In this document: positions 46,766 to 58,640 of the stretch, piece by piece
Layout of the letters: every line of letters begins with the position of its first letter
Numbering within the stretch: the first letter of the stretch is position 1
Source: Rhizoclosmatium globosum
Lineage: Eukaryota; Chytridiomycota; Chytridiomycetes; Chytridiales; Chytriomycetaceae
Direction: 5' to 3'
NCBI GenBank assembly: GCA_002104985.1
Contig: MCGO01000020.1
Span: 186,001 to 250,000, forward strand
DNA length: 64,000 nucleotides
Made by a program: the position numbers and the translations under genes
The notes under the pieces: model-generated
The model's database searches: none
Told to the model about the DNA's origin: nothing
The model's input: only the letters and a program-made list of their open reading frames with translations

Positions 46766-47667
46766 ATGGACCACGTCATCAAACACAAGTGGGAGATCAC
46801 CGCGGCAGTGATTGCGGGTGTCACTTGCGTTGTCCTCCTCGCGCGTCAACGTCAACCAAAGAAAGCAAAGAAAGTCGCCACGCCCAACGACGCCAAGAAG
46901 GAATACACGGCCACCCAATACGCGCCCTCGGCCTTTTCGCTGTCGTCAATTCCGCAACTCGCCGGCAAAGTCGCAGTCGTCACCGGAGCAAACTCGGGAA
47001 TTGGATTCGAGACGGCGAAGCACTTGGCGCTCAACGGCGCAAAAGTGTTTGTTGCAACTCGCTCGACCGAGAAGGGACTCGCGGCAGTATCTCAGTTGAA
47101 CGCACCAACCACCTTGGACACCACATGTTCACTAAACACCTCCTTCCTGTAATCATTAAGACTCCTGGAACTCCGCGCATTGTGATTTTGGCTCCTATGC
47201 CAGTTGGCGTGCTCCAATTTACGGAATCGATTATCAATCACTTTCTCAACACAACCCAGCCTTCACTGGCGGAAACTACTACGGTCAATCAAAGTTGGCC
47301 AATATTCTTTTCGCCACAAGAAGTACGGATATCAAATTGCCGTCAACTCTGTCCATCCTGGATTTGTCTCGACTGAATTAATGCGTTGGACCCTTTCACT
47401 CCTCTCTGGTTCGCCATGAAAATATTCCCTCGAAGTTTGTTGACAATGTTGATGGTTGGATCATCGCAAGGCGCTCTGTCTCCAGAGCAGGGCGCATTTG
47501 CCAGTCTCTATGCTGCAACTCACTCTGAAATCTTGGAAAAGGGAATCAAGGGCAAGTATATTATTCCTTTCGGAGTAGTTTCAGACGACCACCATCCGTT
47601 GGCAATGGATCCCGAACATGCACAGAAGTTGTGGGACTTCAGTGAAGCTGTTTGCTCAAAGTATTGA
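46766..47667 (+). pseudogene. Membrane-anchored SDR with internal deletion
   Basis: From ATG 46766: N-terminal anchor [16 protein letters not shown], then the cofactor motif TGANSGIG. After LAAVSQLNA the sequence jumps directly to [18 protein letters not shown], losing the ~70-80 residues that carry the NNAG/VCNAG motif and adjacent strand, with a frame shift. Further frame changes lie near 47320 (between YYGQSKLAN and KKYGYQIAVNSVHPGF) and near 47385. The C-terminus (DDHHPLAMDPEHAQKLW) matches the copies at the left edge. The deletion is far larger than a sequencing indel, so this copy is almost certainly a pseudogene. Confidence 0.75.
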
Positions 47668-47701
47668 AATGCTTTTTCAAAGATAACAATAAATCTTTCA
47701 T

Positions 47702-49080
47702 TTAATAAGCATTCATTTGTTCAATGTAAAACCCATCCTCTTTCAACTCTTTCCAAAATGGAGCACATTCCTCAAACTGAGCATCAACCATTTTGAACAA
47801 ATTCGTTCCACCAAGTTTAATAGTGACAAGATCTAGGTTACACATTTCCAAAGGTAAGAATCCACACGCCGACGTGTTGCTCAAGTCCAAATGCAGTAGA
47901 TTTGTCAAGTTTCCGATTTGTGGTGGAATCTGATACGCGTCAAATTCATTGTCATTGAGTTGAAGAGATTCCAAGTGAAATGACTCCCATATCCTTCGAG
48001 GAAGCTGTCCACAGAAACGGTTGTGGCTCAAGTCAACATTGAAACAGTTGTTAAAGACTTGGGCCATATCTTCTGAGATCACACCAGAAAGGTTGTTTTT
48101 CCCAAGTAAGATGTTGCTGAGATTCCTGTTGATGTTGACAAATGAGTTGGGAATAGCTCCAGAGAATTGATTGTCGCTCAAGTTTAGGGTGTCCAAGCTC
48201 TGAAGGTTTCCAAGTTCATACGGAATAGCTCCTTCTAAATGATTTCTGGACACGTTCAGCAGAAAAAGAGATTGAATGGCGACTTCATTTGGAAGGTTGC
48301 CCGAAAGCTTATTGCAGTGGAGATGAAGCCCATCTAAAAGCTCAAGTCTACCAATAGAGGACGGAATTAAACCCGAGAAACTGTTATGGGACCAATTAAG
48401 CGTTACGAGCTTCCTCAGGTTTCCGATGGACTCAGGAATAGACCCACTAAGATTATTATGATCCAGACGAAAATATTCCAAATCAGTTAAAGACATCAAT
48501 TCGATCGGAACTTCCCTTCCAGTTGGTTACGTGCGAGGGATAGGTGTGTGAGTCTTTTTAGCTGTCCCAATGAAGATGGAATAGCCCCCTCCAGTCCACA
48601 ATCTTCCAAATACAAATTCTTCAGCAAGACAAGCTGACCAATCTCATTTGGTATAGATCCAACAAAGGTCACGAAATGCATCCTCAAAACTTTCAGTTTG
48701 ACCAACAACCCAACTTCAGCACATAGTTCCATCGCAGGCCCCCTAAAAGCAAGCGGACTCCAGTCTATGATAGTTTGACTGTGCAATTTCAGATCAATAT
48801 ACACGAGACGATAATCCTTTGGAAAGCGGAAAAAGAAGGTATCAAGTTCGGCCGGGTTTATCGAGCAAACTATGACGCCGGCAGTGTCTTCATTTGAAGA
48901 TGTATTCGGAGGGACGAGGAGAATGCGCTGAAGGTTGAGAAGGGCAAAGTGCGGATCGATGAGGGCGAGGTTCACTCGTTGACATAGTTGTCGATATCGC
49001 CGTGCATATCGAGGATCAATCCAGCTGAATATTTCTTTGATGGTTTCGAGTGGTAGTGTTGTTTGAAGGAGGGACGGCAT
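47702..49080 (-). CDS. F-box-like / leucine-rich-repeat protein
   Basis: From ATG 49080: an F-box-like start (LPLETIKEIFSWIDPRYARR), a linker with VIDLKLHSQTIIDWSP-type sequence, then about ten LRRs of plant type (FVGSIPNEIGQLVLLKNL, LEGAIPSSLGQLKRLTHL, LSGSIPESIGNLRKLVTL, FSGLIPSSIGRLELLDGL, LEGAIPYELGNLQSLDTL). The frame changes once near 48510, where GGGAAGTTCCG would read GGGAAAGTTCCG if one A were restored, giving the repeat consensus EGKVPIELMSLTDLEYF. That makes a homopolymer error likely. No signal peptide, so cytosolic or nuclear. Third member of the family in this window. Divergent from the GH5-like gene. Confidence 0.85.
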
Positions 49081-49346
49081 TCAGAGTTGTTGCCTTTGTT
49101 TCTTGAAACTTTTGAGAGACTGTTTGTCGTTTAAACCATTATGAGCAAGGTTGGGCCAACAAATTCCTTCTTCTACTTAATTTATGTAAGAAATAATCTC
49201 AAAATAATCTTCTCATTTCTCCTGTGCACAGTTTGACATTGAAAAGACCAAAAACATACATCTCCGATCTCCAACCACTGCCACACCGAGAATGCATAAA
49301 AAGAGCGGAGCAGCTGTTGCAACTTAAAGGAGCCAGAAAACGAGCA

Positions 49347-52300
49347 ATGTTCTTCAATCGACGCGTGTTTGCCATGGTTCTTTTGGCGTCTGCGATTCAT
49401 GCGGACACCAAGACCACGTCCACGGATGCGTTCTCGTCAGGACAAACGTCTGAGTTCGAAACAATCAGCGCGGCTTCGGCTGTCGCGACTCCTTTTGTGT
49501 CGACTACTCAATCCACATTGACCGCTCTGAATCTTTATCGACTACAGCTATAACCCTCAGCCAGACTGCAAACACGGCCTCTAGCTCGGAGCCTTGGCCT
49601 ACGTCCCTCAATGACATAGCAAGCTTGGTTGCAGATGGTCCAATCCCAGAGTACAAAGAGTTTCCCAAGTCTCCTGACCACTCGGCTCTTGTACCAAGTT
49701 TGACACAAGTACTCAGAAATCAATCGTACCCTTTCGATGCTCTTGCCATTAGCCAGTCTATCAGACAGCTTAACGAAACAGTTTACCCCAAACAAGTGGT
49801 GCGTTTGGCAGGCATCCCAATCAAGGAATCAACACCTCCGTCAAAAACAATAATCGCGTGTTCCATTGGCATCTCTCATCAAAACGTATGTATTGCATCT
49901 GTTTCGGTTGTAAAACTAATGGAAAAATAGGCATCGCGTAAGGCCAAAGTCAGTTCCAGCACCAAGACTGATGCCTTCATTCGCACTGAACCAGATGAGA
50001 CGTTCACCCACATCATCTTCAACTCAAGCATTACGAGCTACTGGATTGGAATGTACCTCTCTCCAAACAAAACGAGCCTGGTCCTGACAATCAATTCGGA
50101 GCACAAGTCTTTGATCGCGATTGGTCTTGATCTCGAATCTTTGTCGTCTGTGGTTGACGGTGTGGACGTTACTGTACTCACTGTAGCAACTCCGCTTCTT
50201 CCGACTTTGCCTTCGTCTTCGATTGATGGGATTCCGACGGCTTCAACGGCATCTTCTTCACTAAGTGCATCTACTGCCACTGCCACTTCACTTCATTCAG
50301 AAATCTCGTCGAATGCATCAACTCAAACCAAATTTGAAGTCACCTCCTCCAAAGGAAATCTAGCTGACAAATCAACGTTGACTGGCTCGAGAATTCAAGA
50401 CTATTCCAACACCATCACGTCTGCCGTATATACGACATCCGCTACAGCACAATTATCATCGAGTTCGCCTGAACAGGTAGATTTTACTGCTACATCTACC
50501 GTGTCATCATCTGCTGTTCCATTCACAGTGTCATCATCTGTTGTTCCATCCACAGCGCCATCCAACGTCTCACCAACTGCGGCAAAATCCCCCAACCAAA
50601 TTGCAGCAGAAATTGCCAACGGCCAAATCCCTGAGCTTTCTAAATTGTATCGCCCAATTCTTGACGGAAGTGGGATCCAGAATGCCAGTGCTGTCGCGAC
50701 TATCTTCAAATCTTATCCTTTTACGTTTGAACTTAATCAGAGTGATTTCAATAAGTCTATTGGTGGAGTAATCGGAAGCCTTTGGCCAGGATTTACGTTC
50801 AGCTTCTTTGGTCTACCGCTGTCCGAGAGCAATTATACCGCAGTGGTGTACGAAATTCGATTAGAGAAATTGAAGGTAAGCACGTTTAAGACTTTGTTCT
50901 CTGGCTGATATTTTTGAAAAGGTCATCAACATCTGGACAAATAGTTCTCGCCCATCCTGGAGTGAGATTCTCAGCGACACGGCATTTTTAGTTGCGTTCT
51001 CATTGGAGAGCAGTATTAACAGTCAATGGATTGGACTTCAACTACAGCCCAGTAACTCACATGTGGTGATCAGTGTCAACTCGAATCACACCTCTTTAAT
51101 TAGTTTCGAGATTGAAACCGAGAAGCTATCGTCGACAAGAGGAAGCAGAGATCCAGGAATCGGGTTTACTGTTCTTCACGGTGTAGCATCGCTATCACCT
51201 CTCAAAGAGTCATTGCCATTCGCTCTCAATAATACATACAGCACGGCAACATCAGTCCTCTATCTGTCGAACACACAAAGCATCACCAAAGAATACTCTA
51301 CCGTAACCCAAACTTCTACTTCAATCCAAACAATCGAAACTTCTACTCCTGAGAAGCAAACTCAGGGCGATATTTCGCTGCAGAGAATCCTTCTAACTGG
51401 ATCCGTCATTGATGAGTGGAATTCTTGCAACTCAGCGCTTGGAGACACATGTAAAACGCCAAGCAACTTGTGCTGTGTTGCTCCCAGCGATAAATCAAGT
51501 GGAAAGACAACATGTCGTCCCTCAAATGGTGTGTTTCTTTGTCTAACCTAACTGCGTTGTGACTAACCTCTCTGAAAGACTGCTCTGTTCCTCCACCTAA
51601 TCCAGGGACTGTGATTGGAGACTGGAACGAGTGCCATGCTAATCTGGGGGATACCTGCAGTGCGAACTTTGTGTGCTGTGTTGCTCCAGGTGACAAACTA
51701 ATTGGAAAGACCACATGTCGTCCAACAAGTGGTGCGTGTGTTGTTATTAAAATGACTGAGATTTGACCATCATGTGCAGACTGTTACGTTCCGTCTCCTA
51801 ATCCAGGATCAGTCATTGGAGACTATGGAGAGTGTCACACAAATGCTGGAGACACTTGTGCATCCGCATCGAGAGGATTCGTATGCTGTGTTGCCCCCGC
51901 TGATAAAACGAATGGAAAGACAACGTGCCGTCCCTCGAATGGTATATTAAAACCTCGGATTCATGATTTAACAGAATTTTGTAGATTGCGTTGGATCAGG
52001 CGGCATAGGAGATTGGAGCAACTGTAAACCAGGGGACACGTGTGCATCTAGTGACTTTGTCTGTTGTATTGCTGAGGCGGACATTATCACGCAGAAATAT
52101 ACTTGTCGTCAAAAAGACACAGGAAATTGCTCCACTGGAAATTCTACGATAGACCTACCTTCATTACCTTCTTTAACCACACCAATGTGGGCTGGAGCTA
52201 ACAGCTACTTCCTCGCGAATCTGCCAGAAGCTGATCAAAGATATGTGCTGTCTGCTCTTCAACAAGCTGGTATCACTGTTGTGCGTGTGTTTGTCACACA

Positions 52301-54548
52301 GTTCAAGCCGAATGGTAAAAAGACAAACGCGTATGGCCAACCTGATCTGGAAATGACAACCATTGGACAATATAACGACACTGCTCTTATATACTTGGAT
52401 GGACTCCTCTCGATTGTTCCAGACTATGGAATCAAACTGATTATTACTTTCCATGACCGCTGGAACCTTGACAGTACATATCAAGTGTGTGATGCGTACT
52501 GTTTGAAATACAGTAGAAGCAAGACTGACCCAACCAAGTATGACCCTGCACAATTTTACACCAACAATGATGCTCAGCAAGCGTTTGATAACCGCGTTGT
52601 CCATATCATCAACCATCAAAATGCGAAAATGGGAAATGTAGCGTGGAAAGATCTTTCGCAATCAATCTATGCGTTTGAGTTCCAAAACGAAGCGATGGGC
52701 GCGATCAATCCAAAGTTGCCGAATCCTGACTGGTGGTGTGCACGAGCAACAAATCTCCGACCTTTGCTGCCTTTCAACGGAATTAAAATTGCTACCGGCG
52801 GAGGAAGAGACTTTGAACAATCCATCATTGATCAGAACTTCAATTGCTCAGCTATCGACCTTGTTGCTATCCATTCTTACGACTTTCCCGTTGATTTAGT
52901 CAAGGTTGCTATTACCAAAGCAATCAAATCCAACAAAATGATTGTTTTCGAAGAATTTGGAGCGTTGGAGCCAGAGAATCGAGAATCTGCTCTATCCTTT
53001 GTGGCCGGGTTTGCAAACGCGCATCGAATTCCTTGGATGCCTTGGGAGGTTTCAAGTGTTACTCAAACAGATGACTTCGAATTTTCACCAGCGGACACGA
53101 GTCTATGGAATGTTTTGACAAAATATGGTAAAGCTGCTGGTGGATCCGTTGCTCCTGTACCAGTAACGTATTCAGTGGATTCTGTAACGTCTTTTATTTC
53201 GTCAACGTCTGGTTCAGTAGCGACTACAATTTCAATGATTCCAGAAACTACTATTGGGGATGTCTGGACCTCTTCTGCAATGGAAGTCACTTCAACATTC
53301 CCTGCTTCAACAATCACAACAAAACCAACATCAATTGCTGTCACAACAATTACATCTGAAACTCAAAGCAATTTGACCTATAGCTCCACGTTCGCCCATG
53401 TCTCCACCACAACCAGTTTTGAAACTTACACAGCCTCTTCAAGTGATCAAAAAACGACGTCATCAGCGACTCAAACGCAATCAAGCAGCTCAACTGTCAT
53501 CTCGTCTACTTCAAATCTGATACTTCCAACCTCAAAGCCTTCTGCCGCAAAGTCTCAGTCGCTTATTATGGTGGTGTCCAATCAACCAACTCTGTTTGGT
53601 ACTGTTGATACGACAGAGATGGCGAATTCCCTCACTGTAGTTTCCTTCACAATCGTGCCAGGAGTTCCCAAAACCGTTTCACCACCACCCCTCTTCACGA
53701 AGCCATCTGCTTCAGGTTTGAATGAAGTTTTACTTTCCGTAGGGTATCAAGGATACAAGGTGTGTAATTTTTGGTCACTGTCTTAACTGCTTTCTAACCA
53801 TCAAGTCAGCTCACATCAGGACAAATCCAAAACGTGTCATTGTTAATTGGTCACACGGCTATAGTACAAGACCCAACAGACGGATCCATCGCCGTCTTTT
53901 ATACTCTTCCTAATACCATTCAAAGCATCGAGTACAGCTTTAACTTGACTCAGGATTCTTCTGGTTTGACCATCACAGTATCGACGAAAGATCAGTTGCT
54001 TGCTATTGTTTCGTGTTTGGTTCAAGTAGTGGGTAGGAGAGACGGTGAGGGGCAGTTATCGGTTGTGATGGGTGTTGCATCCGTTGCGGCGTCGATGGGT
54101 CAGACTGTGGTATCAACGTTGTCGACAGGAAGCACGTATTCCAGTGCAAGTACTGGAGGTGTTTCTAGTACTTTGTCGTCTTTCGCGTCAAACCCAACCT
54201 CCTCAATTATATCAAGTGTTGCGTTGGTGAGCACTGCAGTTTCGGTTACAAGTTCCGCCATTATTACCAAAGCTTCTGCTGTTACATCTTCTGCGCAATT
54301 TTCAAACTCGATTGCAGTATCAACTGCTAGCGTTATTCAGGGCACAGAAGGGTTGCCAAAGAAACCATGAAGACAATCATCATTCCAACGACTGTCACAA
54401 CAGCTGCCACAACACCACAACCACTGCAATCAAGACGAATACACAAACCGTTGCAAAGCCGATCCCTCAAATTGCCATTTCTGGAGCTACTCGAGCGTTG
54501 TCACTCTTGCCCCAAGTTTTTGCGGTCATCATCACCTTGATTCATTAG
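49347..54548 (+). CDS. Modular secreted GH5-like (mannanase-type) cell-surface protein
   Basis: From ATG 49347 a signal peptide (VFAMVLLASAIHA), then two related ~190-residue modules (49615-50170 and 50600-51230, each with SYPF and a beta-rich YWIGMYLSPNKTSL/QWIGLQLQPSNSHV motif) joined by Ser/Thr linkers. Four cysteine-rich modules follow (listed separately), then the GH5-like domain (from 52179): PMWAGANSYFLANLPEADQ, ITFHDRW, acid/base Glu in YAFEFQNEAMG, IHSYDF, nucleophile Glu in MIVFEEFGAL, PWMPWEV. A long Ser/Thr-rich region and a hydrophobic C-terminus (ALSLLPQVFAVIITLI) suggest a GPI anchor. Frame changes lie near 49550 and 54360. Probably wall-bound beta-mannan or related glycan hydrolase. 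Confidence 0.8.
51399..52130 (+). repeat. Four tandem six-cysteine modules in the GH5-like protein
   Basis: Units with consensus G-x-IGDWxxC, GDTC, FVCCVAPxDK, GKTTCRP repeat at about 51399-51528, 51579-51731, 51780-51941 and 51985-52130. Introns 51529-51578, 51732-51779 and 51942-51984 all interrupt in phase 1 at the same residue (N/S-G or D before DC), so the two middle units are symmetric 1-1 exons of 153 and 162 nt. Probable carbohydrate- or wall-binding modules, by position beside a hydrolase. Confidence 0.8.
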
Positions 54549-54640
54549 TAATCGTGTTTTTTTTTGATGTTGGATTCGTTGGTGAGATGAAAGTAATTTA
54601 CCGTTTTTATATATTACAGAAACGTAAAACGATTAAACCC

Positions 54641-56624
54641 TCAAACTATTTTCCGTCTCACTTTGTCTTCTCGTGCCAACTGCTGTAACGGTTTCAAGTC
54701 GTTGATGGAGTCTCCGGTGACTGGTGGAGTCGCGAGAACCTGAGCGTATGGCATCATGTTCACGGGACCTGTTTGCAGAATCGGTGCGAATTGATGGTAT
54801 TGATACGGAGTCGCGGGAACAACTGGTGGTGGTGGGATAAACTGTTGTTGCATCATCATCTGCTGCTGATACAATTGCTGCTGCATCATCATCTGCTGTT
54901 GCTGCAACATAACAAGCGAGCTATACGAGCTGTTCCGCATAGGAGTTGTCGTTGAATCCGATGTGCTCGTCCAAGATGGAGTTTTCGATCCACGAGAACC
55001 CATTGTGTTCGAGAGGCGAGAGTCGACGGACCGTTTCTTTTGGAGACGCGGGTGTTGTGGTGGTGACGGCGGGATTAAGGGAGGTGCGTAGGTCATTTGG
55101 GGGTACATTACGGGTTGGGGTTGCATGAGCATTTGGTGTTGTTGGGCGAATAGGGATTGGGAAGAGACGCGGCGCTTTAAGGAACTTTTCATGGAAGTTG
55201 TGCTAGGGGACGAGTGTAATGGCTGGTTATCCTTGACTTCTTCGGAGTCATCGGAGTCATCACTGCTGACTTCGTCCTCTTCATCTGTCGTATCTTCGTC
55301 GTTGTCTTTTCCTGAATCGGTTCGACGGCCCATAATATTCCAGCTGACACTGCGGACACTCGCCTTTGAAGCTTGACGTCTCATACCATTTCCAGTTGTT
55401 CCGTTGTTGTGGTAACTAATCGCAAAGTCAGAGCTCTGACGCTTCAGAGACCGGTTTTTCGTATTTACAGAATGATGAGGACTTCCAGAAGCTTTCAACA
55501 AGAGAGTCTCCAAGTCAATAGTTGACAGACTCATTCTTCGATGTGTTGGTTGATGCACCGGAGCCATTTCCCCGCGCCTTCGTAAAGAAGATGCTTTTTG
55601 AACAGCTTGCAACTCTTGACGCCTCGTCCATTCCTTTTCCACTGCTTCCAGTCTCGCTTTGGCAGCTATGGAAATCAATTCTTGTGTTTCCACACTGCCT
55701 CTTTGGTTATCGACAAACTTAACACTCGGTGCTCGATTAGACGGCTTCTTTCGTTCAAGAGTAGGTGGCTGATTGACGTCGCGATCCAGGGCCTGTATCA
55801 GTTGGTCCTGTTTTTGTTGAAGATGAAGAATTTGCACTGCTGTTGGATTTCCCTGTGTAGCTAAATCGACAATATTATCATAATCGATAGAGTTTCGGGC
55901 AGATGGTCGCCGTGAGTTAACAGTAGCAGCTGGAGCCGCGGCTATGAATGTTTCAAATTCATTTTGAGAGGTTGTTGACTTTGAGGGAGAATCGTTTGAG
56001 TTGGACCATGATAGAGACCATCGTTTGCGATCTGATCCATTTTGCTTGGAAGCTGATTGAGGGCGAGGGAGAGAACGGTATGCAGTAAAAGGAAAAGGCA
56101 ATTCTTCGTCGTCCCTGTGCGTATACTGCAGCAGAATATAAGCACAGTAAAAGACTTAAATGAATTGATTTGCACCTGTTTTTGTCGATCGAATGTCACA
56201 CTTGTTGATGAGAGTTGAGTTTGAGCCCGTACACGATCCCTGACATGATCCAGGCTGCTCCGTTCAGCTAGTTTATCGCCGCCTTCTCTGTTTAACCAAA
56301 GTCCACTTTTATTCAAAGAGCGAGGATCTTCGTCCAACTGGTTCTTTGTATTTGAGGTGCGGGCAAAGAGACTCGCGACCCGGCGGACAAAGCGACGTCC
56401 TTTTGAGTCAGATTTGTTGTCGATTTCGATTGAGTCGGTTGGGCGAGAAAGTGAAGACAGGTTCGAGCAACGATCGTGTTCTCGGATGATGAAGAAAGCG
56501 TTGAATCGGAAGTGTTCGACTTGGGCCTGCCTTTGCCGGTCCAGCCAAAGAGTCCCTTTGATCGGCGGAGTGTGTTTCGGTTGAGACTGAGTGTGGCGCC
56601 CGCGTCTGGTTGGGTTCCCTCCAT
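54641..56624 (-). CDS. Disordered Ser-rich protein with Met/Gln-rich tail
   Basis: Start near 56624 (MEGTQPDAGATLSLNRNTL) with a first exon to about 56180 containing one frame change near 56330. An intron near 56105-56175 leads to a long clean frame (56101-54641, 486 codons). The sequence is largely disordered: basic/Ser patches (SLRRRGEM, RRMSLST, PHRRMS-type phosphorylation-like sites), an acidic block (DEDTTDEEDEVSSDDSDDS), and a tail with QQQQMMMQQQLYQQQMMMQQQ-like tracts (54840-54910), then DLKPLQQLAREDKVRRK. No known domain. The downstream-placed neighbour at 56866-58416 has the same layout. Candidate RNA-granule or scaffold protein, by composition only. Confidence 0.7.
54840..54910. 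repeat. Met/Gln codon repeat
   Basis: Tandem CATCATCATCTGCTGCTG-type units on the plus strand encode alternating Met and Gln runs on the minus strand within the disordered protein. Repeats like this are prone to length variation. Confidence 0.65.
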
Positions 56625-56865
56625 TCAGAAAACTGTGTCTGATAAGTTGGTTTGGTGGTTCAAAAAACGAAGGGCTTGTGTCTTACACATCGACTGTCAC
56701 CGGCTACCTGGCTTTGGCTTATCGCTTTAGATTTAAGTACCGTATTCAGCATTCCTAAGAACGAAAGATAATCATATTCATCTTTTAATTTCAGAACCGC
56801 GATAAGACCATAAATATATAGGTACAAAGAATAAAGATGGTATAACCCTAAACTCCTGCTCCAAG

Positions 56866-58416
56866 TTATGGAGCTTCTCCACGCGCTCTCAAAATCTCTT
56901 GTTCCAATGCGCGAACGCGAAGAGCTGCCAAGTTGGCCGAAGCAGCCTTGAGAGTCGTCGATTGCTCAACCTGCAGGTAGTTTTCCAAAAGGATAAGTAA
57001 GAAGCTGCTATACAACTCCAAGTAATGTAACTCACCTCTGCCGAACTAAAGTTGATCAATGGTTTTTGCTTTGACGGTTGAGGTGCATGCAAAACTTGAG
57101 GTTGTGGTACTGCTGCAGGATACAAATGCTGCTGCAATTGCTGTTGCTGGATTTGTTGTTGCATCTGAAGATACTGGAACTGCTGCAGCTGCATCATTTG
57201 CATTTGATACACCATCATAGGGTTCATCATCACAGGATCCACAACAGAAACACGCTTCGACTTCTTTCCCTTTTTGCCTTTATCCTTCTTCTCCTTCTTT
57301 TCTTTCTTTTCCTTCTTCTCTTTGGTGGAATGCTTGACATCCCCAACCAGCCTTGGATCAACAGACTTGACCACTTCAATCACAGGAATATCGTCATCCA
57401 AATCCTGAACATTCTCAACAGCGACACTGTTTCGCTTCGAAGAATGAGAGGAGGACGGTGGCGCGTCGACGGGCATCATTGTTTTGCTGCTGCGATTGAA
57501 CTTTTTCCCGGAATTCGAGGCGGGTTGCTGATCCATCCAATCAACCACAGACTTTTCTGTTCTACGCGAAAGGGATGGATCTAAGCTCTTTGACGCGCTC
57601 AATCGCTTTTGGACTGTTGTAAGGGTAGTGGTGATTGACAAATCGGCGAGGCGGCACGTGTCTTCGGAGGATGAATCATGATCGGATGAATGAGTTTGTG
57701 TTTCGTTCAATTTCTGTTAATTATGGGTGGTAGTATCATGTTAGATGGTACAGCTATTTGTAAAGCTGAATGTGTACAAAGGCTATAAGGGCAAATACAA
57801 ACTCACCCCAAACGAGTCAAGCGGAAACTTTGGCCTGAATTCATCATTCGGTTTCCATCCCGTCCGCTTCATTTGAGGATTCGACAAAGGTGGCTGGTGA
57901 TCTTCCTGCTGTTCAACAAAGTCGACAGTCTCAGTCTCAGGTTCCGAGATTGTGGATTCATCGCTCTCGGATCCGCATTCAGATTCTGTTTCGTATTCGG
58001 TGGTTGCGTTGGAGGATGTGTTGTGTGGTGTGGAACCGGTGGTTGAGGACGGTGGCAGCATTTCTGGTTCGTTGCTTTCAAGATCAGATTCGGAGGGTGT
58101 TTTGGAGATGATTTCCTGATCAATTGCCAAAAAAGAGTCAGGTTGTGTTTGTGAGAGATTGATAAAACGGAGGGAGATGGAAGAAGCGGAGGTTTTGATT
58201 TGAAAGGGGGTTGGGGAATAGAACCTTGACGGCGGGAACATTGTTTGTTTCAGCTTTCTTTGTTTTACTGGTCCAGAACGATTTACGCGTTGTCTTTGCT
58301 GGTTCAGGTCCTTGCTGTTCTGCTTCATCTGCTTCGATAGGTGTGTCGGTATTGGCTATGTCCGCAGGAAGTGGTTTCGTATTCAGAAACCTCGGCTTGA
58401 AAAAGGGCTTCGTCAT
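56866..58416 (-). CDS. Disordered acidic/Lys-rich protein with Met/Gln-rich tail (427 aa)
   Basis: Four exons splice without a break: 58225-58416, 57807-58115, 57036-57713 and 56866-56970, total 1,284 nt. It starts MTKPFFKPRFLNTKPLPAD and has an acidic region (EYETESECGSESDESTISEP), then a Lys/Glu block (KEKKEKKEKKEKKDKGKKGK), a Met/Gln tract (MMVYQMQMMQLQQFQYLQ) and a C-terminal helix (LKAASANLAALRVRALEQEI). No known domain. It is transcribed toward the similarly built gene at 54641-56624 with 241 bp between them, so the two are probably ancient duplicates or partners. Confidence 0.85.
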
Positions 58417-58640
58417 TTTGTGTGTCTATAGGTTGGGTTACAACAAGCGATTCGATATCATGGGAACACAGCTGAGGGCTGCACACGGACCAAGAATGTG
58501 GGGGATTCGTTTGGTGGGAATTCAGTGGGAATTCAAACAACTTTTTTGTGATACTTCCCACCCGTCAAAGTTGCAAATTTACGTAAGTTTACACAATTAT
58601 TTAGTTTGCCGAAAAGAATCCTGCAAATCTTTAGGGAAGA

